Below are positions 41,894 through 50,206 of a DNA stretch of 64,000 nucleotides, in pieces. The notes beneath the pieces were generated by a model. The model did no database searches, was not told the DNA's origin, and saw only the letters and a program-made list of their open reading frames with translations. The stretch is from contig NZ_BDBR01000041.1 in assembly GCF_001613085.1 (NCBI RefSeq), positions 1-64,000 on the forward strand, written 5' to 3'. Positions within the stretch are counted from its first letter, which is position 1. Every line of letters begins with the position of its first letter. The position numbers and the translations under genes are program-made. This stretch comes from Nocardia salmonicida NBRC 13393 (GTDB lineage: Bacteria > Actinomycetota > Actinomycetes > Mycobacteriales > Mycobacteriaceae).

Positions 41894-42925
41894 TCAGGAC
41901 TTGCGGTAGGCCGCCAACCAGTCGAGCCAGTTGTCGGTTTCCTGGAATGCGTTGGCGCGCACAGCTTCCGAGGACAGGTATACGTCGTGGCGAGCGCCGT
42001 CGATCGGGACGATCGAGGTGCGTTCGCCCAGGCAGCCCGCCCAGCGCTGGATCTGCTTCACATCGAGCACGGCATCGGCCACGTCGACGGCGGGGGAGTG
42101 CTCGCGGGCGAACTTGGTGATCCGTGAGCGCAGGATGAGCGCGGGTACGCCGATGGTCAAGCCTTGATGCAGCCGCGCGTGTCCTCGGCGGACGGCCCGC
42201 AGCCAACCCAGCCGCACCGGTTCACCACTGAGTGGCTTCCAGTCCAGGTTGTAATCCCACTCGCCCGAGCGGCTGGTGTGCAGGCTGTCGCCGTATGCGG
42301 TGCTGATGCCCGCGGGCAGCTGGGCGAAGGCCCGGAACCGGCCGACCGTGTTGATCACCGGAGTGCCGATCGTGCGGTAGAAGGACGGCCCCTGCAGGTC
42401 GAACCAGGGGCTGTTGAGCACGACGCCGACAACACCCGCCGCCGCGCTGCCACCGGCCGCCTCGAGCCGATCCAGCCACAGCGGCACGATCAATCCGCCG
42501 GTCGAATGCGCGACGATCAGCACATCGTTGCCGGTCTCCTCGCGCGCGATCCGCAGCGCCTCGTTGAGCTCGTCGTCGTAGAACGCCAGGTCGCTGATGT
42601 AGTGCGCGCTCTGCCCCTCTCGCCGCGACCGACCACATTTGCGCAGGTCGAGCGCATAGAAGCGGTGCCCGCGGGCCGCGAAGTGCTCGGCCAGGTGCTC
42701 CTGGAAGAAGTAGTCGGTGAACCCGTGCACGTAGAGCACGGTCGGCTCGACCGCCGGTGCCGCGGCATCGGGCTGGTAGCGCACGAGCGTGGCCACCACT
42801 TCGCCCTCACCGTCGGGGTCGATCCCGAGCGGAAGGGTCCGCTGTTGATACGCGGTGCCGAGGACATCGGGTTGCCACTGCTCGTCGGTGCGATCGGCGA
42901 GGGTTTCGTTCGTCACACTGCTCAA
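41894..42925 (-). CDS. Alpha/beta hydrolase, serine aminopeptidase S33 / lysophospholipase-like
   Basis: A 343-residue hydrolase. The oxyanion region is TVLYVHGFTDYFFQEHLAEH, followed by FYALDLRKCGRSRREGQSAH. The nucleophile elbow is VAHSTGGLI with the catalytic Ser. The acid Asp and His lie in the VADAVLDVKQ to DGARHDVYLSS stretch near the C-terminus. No signal peptide. In M. tuberculosis a comparable hydrolase (Rv2854) lies next to mqo, as here, so it is likely core genome. The substrate is unknown, probably a monoacylglycerol or ester. Confidence 0.85.
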   Translation of the reverse strand: MSSVTNETLADRTDEQWQPDVLGTAYQQRTLPLGIDPDGEGEVVATLVRYQPDAAAPAVEPTVLYVHGFTDYFFQEHLAEHFAARGHRFYALDLRKCGRSRREGQSAHYISDLAFYDDELNEALRIAREETGNDVLIVAHSTGGLIVPLWLDRLEAAGGSAAAGVVGVVLNSPWFDLQGPSFYRTIGTPVINTVGRFRAFAQLPAGISTAYGDSLHTSRSGEWDYNLDWKPLSGEPVRLGWLRAVRRGHARLHQGLTIGVPALILRSRITKFAREHSPAVDVADAVLDVKQIQRWAGCLGERTSIVPIDGARHDVYLSSEAVRANAFQETDNWLDWLAAYRKS

Positions 42926-43014
42926 TCTATCGCGCGGTCATGGTGACGTGCAGGCTTGGTTTTCATCACATTCGTGAGGTCCGTTGCAGAACTGTGCTCA
43001 GGTGAGGTGCACAA

Positions 43015-43042
43015 TTGGCAGAAGGTGAACGACGGGTAACCT
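43015..43042 (+). promoter_or_regulatory. Candidate sigma-70-type promoter of mqo
   Basis: TTGGCA at 43015-43020, 16 bases, then TAACCT at 43037-43042 match the -35 and -10 consensus at five of six and the key TA...T positions. The predicted start would give a leader of about 100 bases before the GTG at 43151. Confidence 0.45.
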
Positions 43043-43150
43043 ACCTCCCGGCGATTCACCGCGAGTCGCATCAACACCGCCAAAGCGCCCGCGCCAAGCG
43101 AACTCACCCGCCGGTGGGTAGCTGAGAAGGACAAGGAAGTCGATCTACCC

Positions 43151-44680
43151 GTGCCGAACGCTGCGAAGAGTGAAAAGACCGATGTAGTTCTCATCGGCGC
43201 AGGCATCATGAGTGCCACGCTGGGCGCGCTGCTGCGGCAGCTGCAGCCGGATTGGACGATCTCGGTGTTCGAGCGGCTCGACGCCGCCGCCGCGGAGAGC
43301 AGCGACCCGTGGAACAACGCGGGTACCGGCCACTCGGCGCTGTGCGAGCTCAACTACAGCCCGCAGAACGCCGACGGCTCGGTCGACGTGAGCAAGGCCG
43401 TCGACATCAACGAGCGCTTCCAGGTCTCGCGCCAGTTCTGGGCCTCCGCCGTCGACACCGGCGTGCTGGACGACCCCGCGGGCTTCATCAACCCCATCCC
43501 GCACGTCAGCTTCGTGCACGGCGCCGACAACGTCGAGTACCTGCGCAAGCGTCACGAGGCGCTGTCGCCGCACCCGCTGTTCCGCGGCATGGAGTTCATC
43601 GACGCCCCCGACGAGTTCGCCGCGCGCCTGCCGCTGATGGCCAAGGGCCGCGATTTCAGCGACCCGATCGCGCTGAACTGGTCCGACGGCGGCACCGATA
43701 TCGACTTCGGCGCGCTCACCAAGCAGCTGCTCGCCTACATCGGCTACTCCGGCGGCGAGATCGCCTTCGGCACCGAGGTCCGCAACCTCGACAAGCAGTC
43801 CGACGGTTCCTGGAACGTCACCGTCCGCAACCTGCGCACCTACCAGTCGCGCACCATCAATGCGAAGTTCGTCTTCGTCGGCGCCGGTGGTGCCGCGCTG
43901 CCGCTGTTGCAGAAGGCAGGCATCAAGGAAGCCAAGGGCTTCGGTGGCTTCCCGATCAGCGGCCAGTTCCTGCGCTCCACCAACCCCGAGCTGATCGCCG
44001 AGCACGAGGCCAAGGTCTACGGCAAGGCCGCCGTCGGCGCCCCGCCCATGTCGGTGCCCCACCTCGACACCCGCGTCATCAACGGCCAGAAGGGCCTGCT
44101 GTTCGGCCCCTACGCCGGCTGGACCCCCAAGTTCCTCAAGGACGGCTCCAACGCCGACCTGTTCAAGTCGATCAAGCCCAACAACATCGGCTCGCTCGTG
44201 GGCGTCGGTCTCACCGAGCTGGGCCTGACCAAGTACCTGGTCGAGGAGCTGCTCAAGTCGCAGAACGGCAAGATCGGCGTGCTCGGCGAGTTCCTGCCGC
44301 GCGCTCAGGGCCGCGACTGGGAGCTGATCACCGCCGGTCAGCGTGTGCAGGTCATCCGCCGTAAGGGCGTCGGTGGTGTGCTCGAGTTCGGCACCGCGGT
44401 CATCTCGGCCGAGGACGGCTCCATCGCCGGGCTGCTCGGCGCGTCGCCGGGTGCGTCGACCTGCGTCACCGCCATGCTCGACGTGATGCAGCGTTGCTTC
44501 CCGGAGCAGTACACGGGCTGGACGCCGCAGCTGCAGCAGATGATCCCCTCGCTCGGGCAGAAGCTGTCGGAGAACCAGGCCCTGTTCCAGGAAGTGTGGG
44601 ACTGGACCAGCAAGTCGCTGAAGCTGGACCGCACCAACGCGCCCGCGCGCGAGCACGTCGCGAGCTTCGCGCAGGTGTGA
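43151..44680 (+). CDS. mqo: Malate:quinone oxidoreductase
   Basis: A 509-residue membrane-associated flavoprotein that oxidises malate to oxaloacetate and reduces quinone. It starts at GTG 43151. The FAD motif is DVVLIGAGIMSATLGALLRQ, then FERLDAAAAESSDPWNNAGTG and HSALCELNYSPQ, which are Mqo signatures; the C-terminal half has FGPYAGWTPKFLKDGS and GASPGASTCVTAMLDVMQRC. Its stop overlaps the GNAT gene by four bases (GTGA). The order mqo-GNAT-chelatase-cobO-cobB is that of mycobacteria. Confidence 0.96.
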   Translation: MPNAAKSEKTDVVLIGAGIMSATLGALLRQLQPDWTISVFERLDAAAAESSDPWNNAGTGHSALCELNYSPQNADGSVDVSKAVDINERFQVSRQFWASAVDTGVLDDPAGFINPIPHVSFVHGADNVEYLRKRHEALSPHPLFRGMEFIDAPDEFAARLPLMAKGRDFSDPIALNWSDGGTDIDFGALTKQLLAYIGYSGGEIAFGTEVRNLDKQSDGSWNVTVRNLRTYQSRTINAKFVFVGAGGAALPLLQKAGIKEAKGFGGFPISGQFLRSTNPELIAEHEAKVYGKAAVGAPPMSVPHLDTRVINGQKGLLFGPYAGWTPKFLKDGSNADLFKSIKPNNIGSLVGVGLTELGLTKYLVEELLKSQNGKIGVLGEFLPRAQGRDWELITAGQRVQVIRRKGVGGVLEFGTAVISAEDGSIAGLLGASPGASTCVTAMLDVMQRCFPEQYTGWTPQLQQMIPSLGQKLSENQALFQEVWDWTSKSLKLDRTNAPAREHVASFAQV

Positions 44681-45117
44681 ACGTCGAGCTGAGACGGTCG
44701 TGGGCGGCGGATCTCGACGCGGCCACCCTCTACCGGCTGTTGCGACTTCGCGTGGACGTTTTCGTCGTCGAGCAGGAATGCGCCTATCCGGAGCTGGACG
44801 GTCGCGACCTGCTGCCGACCACCCGGCATCTGTGGCTCGACGACGGCTCCGTGCTCGGCACCCTGCGCCTGCTCGAGGAGTTCGTCGACGGGGTGCGCAG
44901 CTATCGCATCGGCCGGGTGTGCGTCGCGCCGGCTGCGCGCAAACACGGGTACACCACCCGTCTGATGCAGGCCGCGCTGGCTGAAACCGGTTCGGCCACT
45001 GTGCGATTGGATGCTCAGGCGCACCTGGTCGGCATGTACGCGAAGTTCGGTTTCGCCGTCGACGGGCCGGAATACGACGAGGACGGGATCCTGCACGTCC
45101 CGATGCGGCGCGGCTGA
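44677..45117 (+). CDS. GNAT family N-acetyltransferase (ElaA-like)
   Basis: A 146-residue acetyltransferase from GTG 44677. It opens VNVELRRSWAADLDAATLYR and continues LLRLRVDVFVVEQECAYPEL, the ElaA pattern. The acetyl-CoA loop is IGRVCVAPAARKHGYTTRLM (R/Q-x-x-G-x-G/A variant), and the motif B region is MYAKFGFAVDGPEYDEDGIL. Translationally coupled to mqo. The substrate is unknown. Confidence 0.88.
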   Translation: MNVELRRSWAADLDAATLYRLLRLRVDVFVVEQECAYPELDGRDLLPTTRHLWLDDGSVLGTLRLLEEFVDGVRSYRIGRVCVAPAARKHGYTTRLMQAALAETGSATVRLDAQAHLVGMYAKFGFAVDGPEYDEDGILHVPMRRG

Positions 45118-45235
45118 CGCCGTTCACCGTGTCGTTCGCGGGTTCGAGCAGGTCGACGGTGGAGCCGGGCTTCGGCTCCCCGGCCCGTCGATGCCCGGGG
45201 GGCTGCCGGGATCGCCGCGCGCATAGAGTTGGGGC

Positions 45236-47398
45236 GTGCCTGGTTTTGCTGATGTTGCCGCTGGTCCGCATACCGCCGCGCGCGTGGCGGGTGAGGCGGG
45301 GTTCCCGTTCTCCGCTGTGGTGGGGCAGGAGCGGCTGCAGCTGGCGTTGATCTTGTCGGCCGTGCACCCCGGAATCGGTGGCGTGCTCGTGCGTGGCGAG
45401 AAGGGCACCGCGAAGTCGACCGTGGTGCGCGCGCTGGCGCAGTTGCTGCCGCCGGTGGTCGACGAGACAGGAGCGCGGCCCGCGCGGCTGGTGGAGTTGC
45501 CGGTGGGCGCCACCGAGGATCGGGTGGTCGGCTCGCTGGATCTCGAGCGGGTGCTGCGGGACGGGGAGCAGGCGTTCCGGCCCGGGTTGCTGGCCGCGGC
45601 CCACCACGGCGTGCTCTACGTGGACGAAGTGAACCTGCTGCACGACCATCTGGTGGACGTGCTGCTCGACGCGGCGGCGATGGGCCGGGTGCACGTCGAG
45701 CGTGACGGTGTCTCGCACTCGCACGAGGCGCGCTTCGTTCTCGTCGGGACGATGAACCCCGAAGAGGGGGAGTTGCGGCCGCAGCTGCTCGACCGGTTCG
45801 GGCTCACTGTCGACGTGGCGGCCTCGCGTGAAGTGGACGTGCGGATGGCAGTGGTGCGCCGTCGCCTGGATTACGAGGCCGACCCCGCCGGGTTCGCCGC
45901 CCGCTACGTCGACGCCGATCAGGTGGTGGCCGAACGCATTCTGACCGCACGCGACCGGTTGCCCGAGGTCACGCTGGACAATTCCGAGCTGCGGCGGATC
46001 GCGGCGCTGTGCGCGTCGTTCGATGTCGACGGGATGCGCGCCGACCTGGTGGTCGCCAGGACCGCGACCGCGCACGCGGCGTGGCGTGGCCGGGATCGGG
46101 TCACCGAGGACGATGTGCGGATCGCCGCGGAACTCGCGTTGCCGCATCGTCGTCGGCGGGATCCGTTCGACGAGCCGGGGATCAGCGAGCAGCAGCTCGA
46201 CGACGCGATGGAGGCCGCGGCGGCTGAAGTCGAAAAGGCCTCGGGGGATGAGGAATTCGACGGTCCGCGCGGATCGGGCGACGGCGGCGAGGACGAACTC
46301 CAGGCTGACGGTGGTGACTCGGCTCGCCCGGAGGGTTTCGACCCTCAGGACGACGAGCGCTCGCGGGGCACCGGTCGCGAAGGCGGTCCCGACGATGGTC
46401 CCGATGACGGTGGCCCGGACGACGGGGGTCCCGATGGCGGTCCCGGCGGTGGTGGTCCCCACGATCAGGGGCCTGACGGCGGACCGAGCGGTGGTGGCTC
46501 CGGCGGCGACCGGTCGGACAGCTCCAGCCAGGACGACGCAGGCACCGGCTCGCGACCCGGGCCCGAAAAGCTTTCGGGCACGCCGACTTCGGCGGCGAAG
46601 CCCGCGCCGCGCTGGGAGGTCCCCGGTATCGGCGAGGGCGCCCCGGGTCGACGTTCACGCGCCAGGACCCGAACCGGCCGGACTGTCCGTTCCGACGTCG
46701 ACCCCTCGACCGGCCTGCACCTGCTCGGCACGGTCTTCGCGGCCGCGCCGAAACAGGTCGAACGTGGCAGGCTCCATGGTCCGCTCGCTCTGGAAGCCGA
46801 AGACCTGCGCGGCGCGTATCGCGAAGGCCGAGAAGGCAATCTGGTCGTTTTCGTCGTCGACGCATCCGGCTCGATGGCCGCGCGCGACCGCCTCACCGCC
46901 GTGACCGGCGCCATCGTCACCCTGCTGCGCGATGCCTATCAGCGCCGCGACAAGGTGGCCGTGATCAGCGTCCGCGGGAGCGAAGCCGAACTCGTTCTGC
47001 CGCCCACCTCCTCGGTCGACATCGCGGTCCGCCGCTTGGCCGGGATGCGCACCGGCGGCAAGACGCCACTCGCCGCGGGTCTGCTGAAGGCCCGCGAGGT
47101 GATCGCCCGCGAACACGTCCGTGATCCGCGCCGGCGCCCCATGCTGGTGCTGCTCACCGACGGCCGTGCCACCGGCGGCACCGACCCCCTCCCGCGCGCC
47201 CGCACCGCCGCCAGGGTGCTGGCCGCCGAAGGCCACACCGCCATGGTCATCGACTGTGAACGCGGCATGATCCGCCTCGGCTTGGCCGCCGAACTGGCGC
47301 GCGATCTGCGCGCCCGCTACCTGCGCCTGAACGAACTCACCGGTGAGACCGTCGCCGACGTGGTCCGCGCCACCGGCTCGCCCGCCCGCGCGGCCTAA
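45236..47398 (+). CDS. Magnesium-chelatase-like AAA+/VWA protein (putative cobaltochelatase subunit)
   Basis: A 720-residue fusion of a ChlI-type AAA+ domain (residues about 25-330) and a ChlD-type VWA domain (about 530-700). Walker A is GEKGTAKST (residues 54-62), Walker B is VLYVDEVNLL, and MIDAS is VVDASGSM. The linker from about residue 345 to 450 is acidic, then a run of GPDDG/GPDGG repeats, longer than in the mycobacterial ortholog (Rv2850c). It lies directly before cobO and cobB, so it probably powers cobalt insertion in B12 synthesis with CobN elsewhere. GTG start. Confidence 0.88.
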   Translation: MPGFADVAAGPHTAARVAGEAGFPFSAVVGQERLQLALILSAVHPGIGGVLVRGEKGTAKSTVVRALAQLLPPVVDETGARPARLVELPVGATEDRVVGSLDLERVLRDGEQAFRPGLLAAAHHGVLYVDEVNLLHDHLVDVLLDAAAMGRVHVERDGVSHSHEARFVLVGTMNPEEGELRPQLLDRFGLTVDVAASREVDVRMAVVRRRLDYEADPAGFAARYVDADQVVAERILTARDRLPEVTLDNSELRRIAALCASFDVDGMRADLVVARTATAHAAWRGRDRVTEDDVRIAAELALPHRRRRDPFDEPGISEQQLDDAMEAAAAEVEKASGDEEFDGPRGSGDGGEDELQADGGDSARPEGFDPQDDERSRGTGREGGPDDGPDDGGPDDGGPDGGPGGGGPHDQGPDGGPSGGGSGGDRSDSSSQDDAGTGSRPGPEKLSGTPTSAAKPAPRWEVPGIGEGAPGRRSRARTRTGRTVRSDVDPSTGLHLLGTVFAAAPKQVERGRLHGPLALEAEDLRGAYREGREGNLVVFVVDASGSMAARDRLTAVTGAIVTLLRDAYQRRDKVAVISVRGSEAELVLPPTSSVDIAVRRLAGMRTGGKTPLAAGLLKAREVIAREHVRDPRRRPMLVLLTDGRATGGTDPLPRARTAARVLAAEGHTAMVIDCERGMIRLGLAAELARDLRARYLRLNELTGETVADVVRATGSPARAA

Positions 47399-47518
47399 AG
47401 CCGCCACGCCCCCGGAGGCTCCGGGCGCGCCCTGATAGAAATGGTGACGAGCTGGCCTCGCGGGCCACCGTGCGCCGCGAACACGCGCGTCAGTGCGACA
47501 AATGACGAGGAGTGACCA

Positions 47519-48133
47519 GTGCCCAAAGGTGTTCCCGAGAGTGTGCCCGAGGACGGCCTGACGACCCGTCAGCGGCGCAACCAAGCGGTCCTGGCGGTGC
47601 ACACGGGACCGGGCAAGGGCAAGTCCACCGCGGCCTTCGGGATGGCGTTGCGGGCCTGGAACCAGGGCTTCGACGTGGCGGTCTTCCAGTTCGTGAAGAG
47701 CGCGAAGTGGAAGGTCGGCGAGGAAGCCGCGTTCCGGACCCTCGGGACCCTGCACGAGGAGACCGGCGCCGGTGGCGCGGTGGAGTGGCACAAGATGGGC
47801 GAAGGCTGGTCCTGGACCCGCAAGCACGGCACCGAGGAAGACCACGCGGCCGCCGCCCTGTCCGGCTGGCAGGAGATCTCCCGCCGCCTGGCCGCCGAAC
47901 AGCACCGCTTCTACGTCCTCGACGAGTTCACCTACCCCCTCAAATGGGGCTGGGTCGACATCGACGAGGTCGTCGACACCCTCGCCAACCGCCCCGGCAA
48001 CCAGCACGTGGTCGTCACCGGCCGCGACGCACCCGCGGCCCTGATCGAGGTGGCCGACCTCGTCACCGAGATGACGAAGGTCAAGCACCCGATGGACGCG
48101 GGCCGCAAGGGCCAGCGCGGTATCGAATGGTGA
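47519..48133 (+). CDS. cobO: Cob(I)yrinic acid a,c-diamide adenosyltransferase
   Basis: A 204-residue CobO/BtuR-type enzyme that adds the 5'-deoxyadenosyl group from ATP to the corrin. Start GTG 47519 with the RBS GAGGAG. The P-loop is VHTGPGKGKSTAAFGMALRA, followed by VFQFVKSAKWKVGEE, the family signature ATP-corrinoid motif. VLDEFTYPLKWGWVDIDEVV and VVTGRDAP are further conserved blocks. It overlaps cobB by several bases, indicating coupling. Confidence 0.95.
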   Translation: MPKGVPESVPEDGLTTRQRRNQAVLAVHTGPGKGKSTAAFGMALRAWNQGFDVAVFQFVKSAKWKVGEEAAFRTLGTLHEETGAGGAVEWHKMGEGWSWTRKHGTEEDHAAAALSGWQEISRRLAAEQHRFYVLDEFTYPLKWGWVDIDEVVDTLANRPGNQHVVVTGRDAPAALIEVADLVTEMTKVKHPMDAGRKGQRGIEW

Positions 48134-49551
48134 GCGCTCCCGCCGTGGTGATCGCCGCCCCGGCATCGGGGAGCGGCAAGACCACGCTGGCCACCGGGCT
48201 GATCGGTGCGCTGCGACGGGTCGGGCACCGGGTGGCGCCGTTCAAGGTGGGGCCCGATTACATCGACCCCGGCTATCACGGGCTCGCGGCCGGGCGACCT
48301 GGGCGCAATCTGGATCCCGTTCTCGTCGGTGAGGATCGGGTGGTGCCGCTGTATCGGCACGGCGCGCAGGGCTGCGATATCGCGATCGTCGAGGGCGTGA
48401 TGGGTCTGTTCGACGGCCGGATCGACGAGAACCGCACGGATGCGGTCGCCGAGGGGTCCACCGCGCAAGTGGCCGGGTTGCTCGGAGCGCCGGTCGTCCT
48501 GGTGGTCGACGCGCGTGGCCATTCCCAGAGCCTGGCCGCCCTGCTCCACGGCTTCGCCACCTTCGACTCCTCGGTCCGCCTCGGCGGCGTGATCCTCAAC
48601 CGGGTCGGCAGCGAACGCCACGAACAAGTCCTGCGCGCGGCCTGCGACCGCGTCGGCCTCCCGGTCCTCGGCGCCCTGCCCCGGATGGCCGAACTGGAAG
48701 TCCCCTCACGCCATCTCGGCCTCATCCCGGCCGTCGAACACGGCGCCGCCGCCACCGCCGCGGTCGACGCGATGACCGAACTCGTCGCGGCACACGTGGA
48801 TCTGCGCGCGATCGTGGCGCTGGCGGGCGGCTCGGTAGCGGGCGCCGCGTGGGATCCTGGGGTCGAGCTGGCCGCTGCCGCTGAAAGTCCCTCGGACGGA
48901 ACAAGTTCGGAGCACGCTGCGGCCGAGGTCGACATCTCGAACCGGGATCCGTTGATCGCGATGGCGGGCGGTCCGGCTTTCACGTTCGGTTATGCCGAGC
49001 ACCGGGAACTCCTGATGGCGGCCGGCGCCCGGGTAGTGGTTTTCGATCCACTCTCCGACGAACTCCCCGTCGACACAGCGGGATTGGTCCTTCCCGGCGG
49101 CTTTCCCGAAGAGCATGCCGGGCAGCTCTCCGCCAACGAGCGCCTCCGCACCGCAGTGGCCGAAGGGGCGGCGAGGGGCCTGCCGATCCACGCCGAGTGC
49201 GCCGGACTGCTCTACCTCACGCGCTCTCTCGACGGCCATCAGATGGCGGGCGTCATCGACGCCGACGCCGAATTCGGTCCTCGCCTGACGCTCGGCTACC
49301 GCGACGCCGTCGCCCTGCACGACTCGGCACTCTGGCGAGCTGGAGCCCGGGTACGCGGCCACGAATTCCACCGTACCCGGCTGGCGCGCACCGGTGCCGA
49401 GAACGCCGCCTGGGGTTGGCGGACAACGGGTTCCGTGGCCGAGGGTGCCGTGATTCGCCAGGTGCACGCGTCCTACCTGCACACCCATCCGGCGGGAAAT
49501 CCCGACGCTATCGCCCGATTCGTCACCGCCGCAAGACGATTCGACCACTGA
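48127..49551 (+). CDS. cobB: Cobyrinic acid a,c-diamide synthase
   Basis: A 474-residue amidotransferase. ATG 48127 overlaps the cobO end; GTG 48130 is an alternative. The ATPase half has VVIAAPASGSGKTTLATGLI, APFKVGPDYIDPGYHGLAAG and the EGVMGLFDG motif. The glutaminase half has LVLPGGFPEEHAGQLSANER and the nucleophile Cys in IHAECAGLLYLTRSL, plus the C-terminal His in HASYLHTHPAGNP. It amidates the a and c side chains of hydrogenobyrinic/cobyrinic acid. Confidence 0.95.
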   Translation: MVSAPAVVIAAPASGSGKTTLATGLIGALRRVGHRVAPFKVGPDYIDPGYHGLAAGRPGRNLDPVLVGEDRVVPLYRHGAQGCDIAIVEGVMGLFDGRIDENRTDAVAEGSTAQVAGLLGAPVVLVVDARGHSQSLAALLHGFATFDSSVRLGGVILNRVGSERHEQVLRAACDRVGLPVLGALPRMAELEVPSRHLGLIPAVEHGAAATAAVDAMTELVAAHVDLRAIVALAGGSVAGAAWDPGVELAAAAESPSDGTSSEHAAAEVDISNRDPLIAMAGGPAFTFGYAEHRELLMAAGARVVVFDPLSDELPVDTAGLVLPGGFPEEHAGQLSANERLRTAVAEGAARGLPIHAECAGLLYLTRSLDGHQMAGVIDADAEFGPRLTLGYRDAVALHDSALWRAGARVRGHEFHRTRLARTGAENAAWGWRTTGSVAEGAVIRQVHASYLHTHPAGNPDAIARFVTAARRFDH

Positions 49552-49576
49552 TGGCGCGCAACGACACACGGCGCCG

Positions 49577-49996
49577 ATGACGACCTCCGACGGCGAGCGA
49601 CAACCGGCGACGACCGGTGTCGCAGCATCGGGTTCGGTGGTGGCTGTCGGGATCGGCGTACGGCCGGGTACCGATGGGGGCCGGATCGTTCGCGCGGTGC
49701 GGGCGGTGGTCGGCGACACCGCCATCAGCTGCTTGGCGACCCTCGACCGGCGTGCGACCGAACCCGGTGTCCTGGCCGCGGCGGCGACGCTGCGCGTGGT
49801 CGTGGTGGCGTTCACCGCCGAGCAACTAGCCGAGGTCGATGTGCGGCACCGTTCGGATCACGCGTCGGCGGCCGTCGGCACCCCCAGTGTGGCGGAAGCC
49901 GCGGCTCTGCTCGCGGGCCACGGCGAACTCGTGTGCGGCAGAACAATTGTCGACGGGATAGTGATCGCCGCAGCGTCGGTATCGCCGTGTTCATGA
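49577..49996 (+). CDS. CobE/CbiG C-terminal-like cobalamin biosynthesis protein
   Basis: A 139-residue protein with VVAVGIGVRPGTDGGRIVRA as its N-terminal strand-loop, followed by ISCLATLDRRATEPGVLAAA and VVVVAFTAEQLAEV. This is the pattern of CobE and of the C-terminal domain of CbiG (GxGxR...AsidkK...f.a..L). The last part (TPSVAEAAALLAGHGELVCG) fits the family. It is 25 bases after cobB. CobE's exact role in the aerobic pathway is unclear. The Y RNA locus begins about 55 bases later. Confidence 0.78.
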   Translation: MTTSDGERQPATTGVAASGSVVAVGIGVRPGTDGGRIVRAVRAVVGDTAISCLATLDRRATEPGVLAAAATLRVVVVAFTAEQLAEVDVRHRSDHASAAVGTPSVAEAAALLAGHGELVCGRTIVDGIVIAAASVSPCS

Positions 49997-50013
49997 ATGC
50001 GGAATCAATTCAG

Positions 50014-50042
50014 TGGGCAAGTTCGATCATGGGCAGTAACGT
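50014..50042 (+). promoter_or_regulatory. Candidate promoter of the Y RNA locus
   Basis: TGGGCA at 50014-50019, a 17-base spacer, and TAACGT at 50037-50042. The predicted start at about 50049-50051 coincides with the first base of the closing helix of the first RNA at 50051-50052, which supports the pair. Confidence 0.5.
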
Positions 50043-50050
50043 CTTATTCA

Positions 50051-50199
50051 GCAGTTGCGAGGCGGACCGGATCTGATCGGTTACCACTCGGATTGGGGAT
50101 GTCGCAGGTTCGAATCCTGCCCGCCATCGCGAGGTGGCGGTAGCTCAGCCTGGTAGAGCACCTATACCGGTCGGGACATACACGTCCGCCAGCAACTGT
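50051..50199 (+). ncRNA. yrlA: Y RNA with permuted tRNA-like domain (YrlA type)
   Basis: About 149 nt. The ends pair: CAGTTGC (50052-50058) with GCAACTG (50192-50198) and GGCGGAC (50061-50067) with GTCCGCC (50184-50190). An internal loop follows, then GATCGGT (50075-50081) with ACCGGTC (50166-50172). The apical part is a tRNA mimic in permuted order: T arm GCAGG-TTCGAAT-CCTGC (50104-50120); acceptor-like stem 50121-50128/50133-50140 capped by a GCGA tetraloop; D arm GCTC-AGCCTGGTA-GAGC (50143-50159) with the GG pair needed for D-T loop contact. Bacterial Y RNAs that bind Ro60 and carry a tRNA-like domain are established; the assignment here rests on the fold and the adjacent Ro60 gene. Confidence 0.88.
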
Positions 50200-50206
50200 C
50201 CGTGGA

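Noticed and set aside
45178..45210. CCCCGG/CCGGGG dyad after the GNAT gene as a terminator
   Set aside because: The stem is only about 6 bp without a T-tract in very GC-rich DNA, so it is not distinguishable from chance.
43145..46462. A very long open frame antisense to mqo, the GNAT gene and the chelatase gene
   Set aside because: It is low-complexity Arg/Gly/Val/His-rich sequence typical of antisense shadows in high-GC DNA, and it opposes three genes with clear catalytic motifs.
46384..46500. Short direct repeats considered as CRISPR or integron-like array
   Set aside because: The repeats are imperfect, in frame and encode a Gly/Pro/Asp linker within the chelatase gene; there are no spacers of constant length.
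47399..47518. Possible cobalamin riboswitch before cobO
   Set aside because: The 120-base gap contains only a small GC hairpin; I see no B12-box-like sequence, and a cobalamin riboswitch would need about 200 bases.
50104..50160. tRNA gene suggested by a perfect T arm and D arm
   Set aside because: The T arm comes before the D arm, the acceptor-like stem is closed by a GCGA tetraloop, and no anticodon arm or free 3' end exists. The flanking sequences pair with each other over long stretches and the Ro60 gene follows, so a Y RNA fits better.
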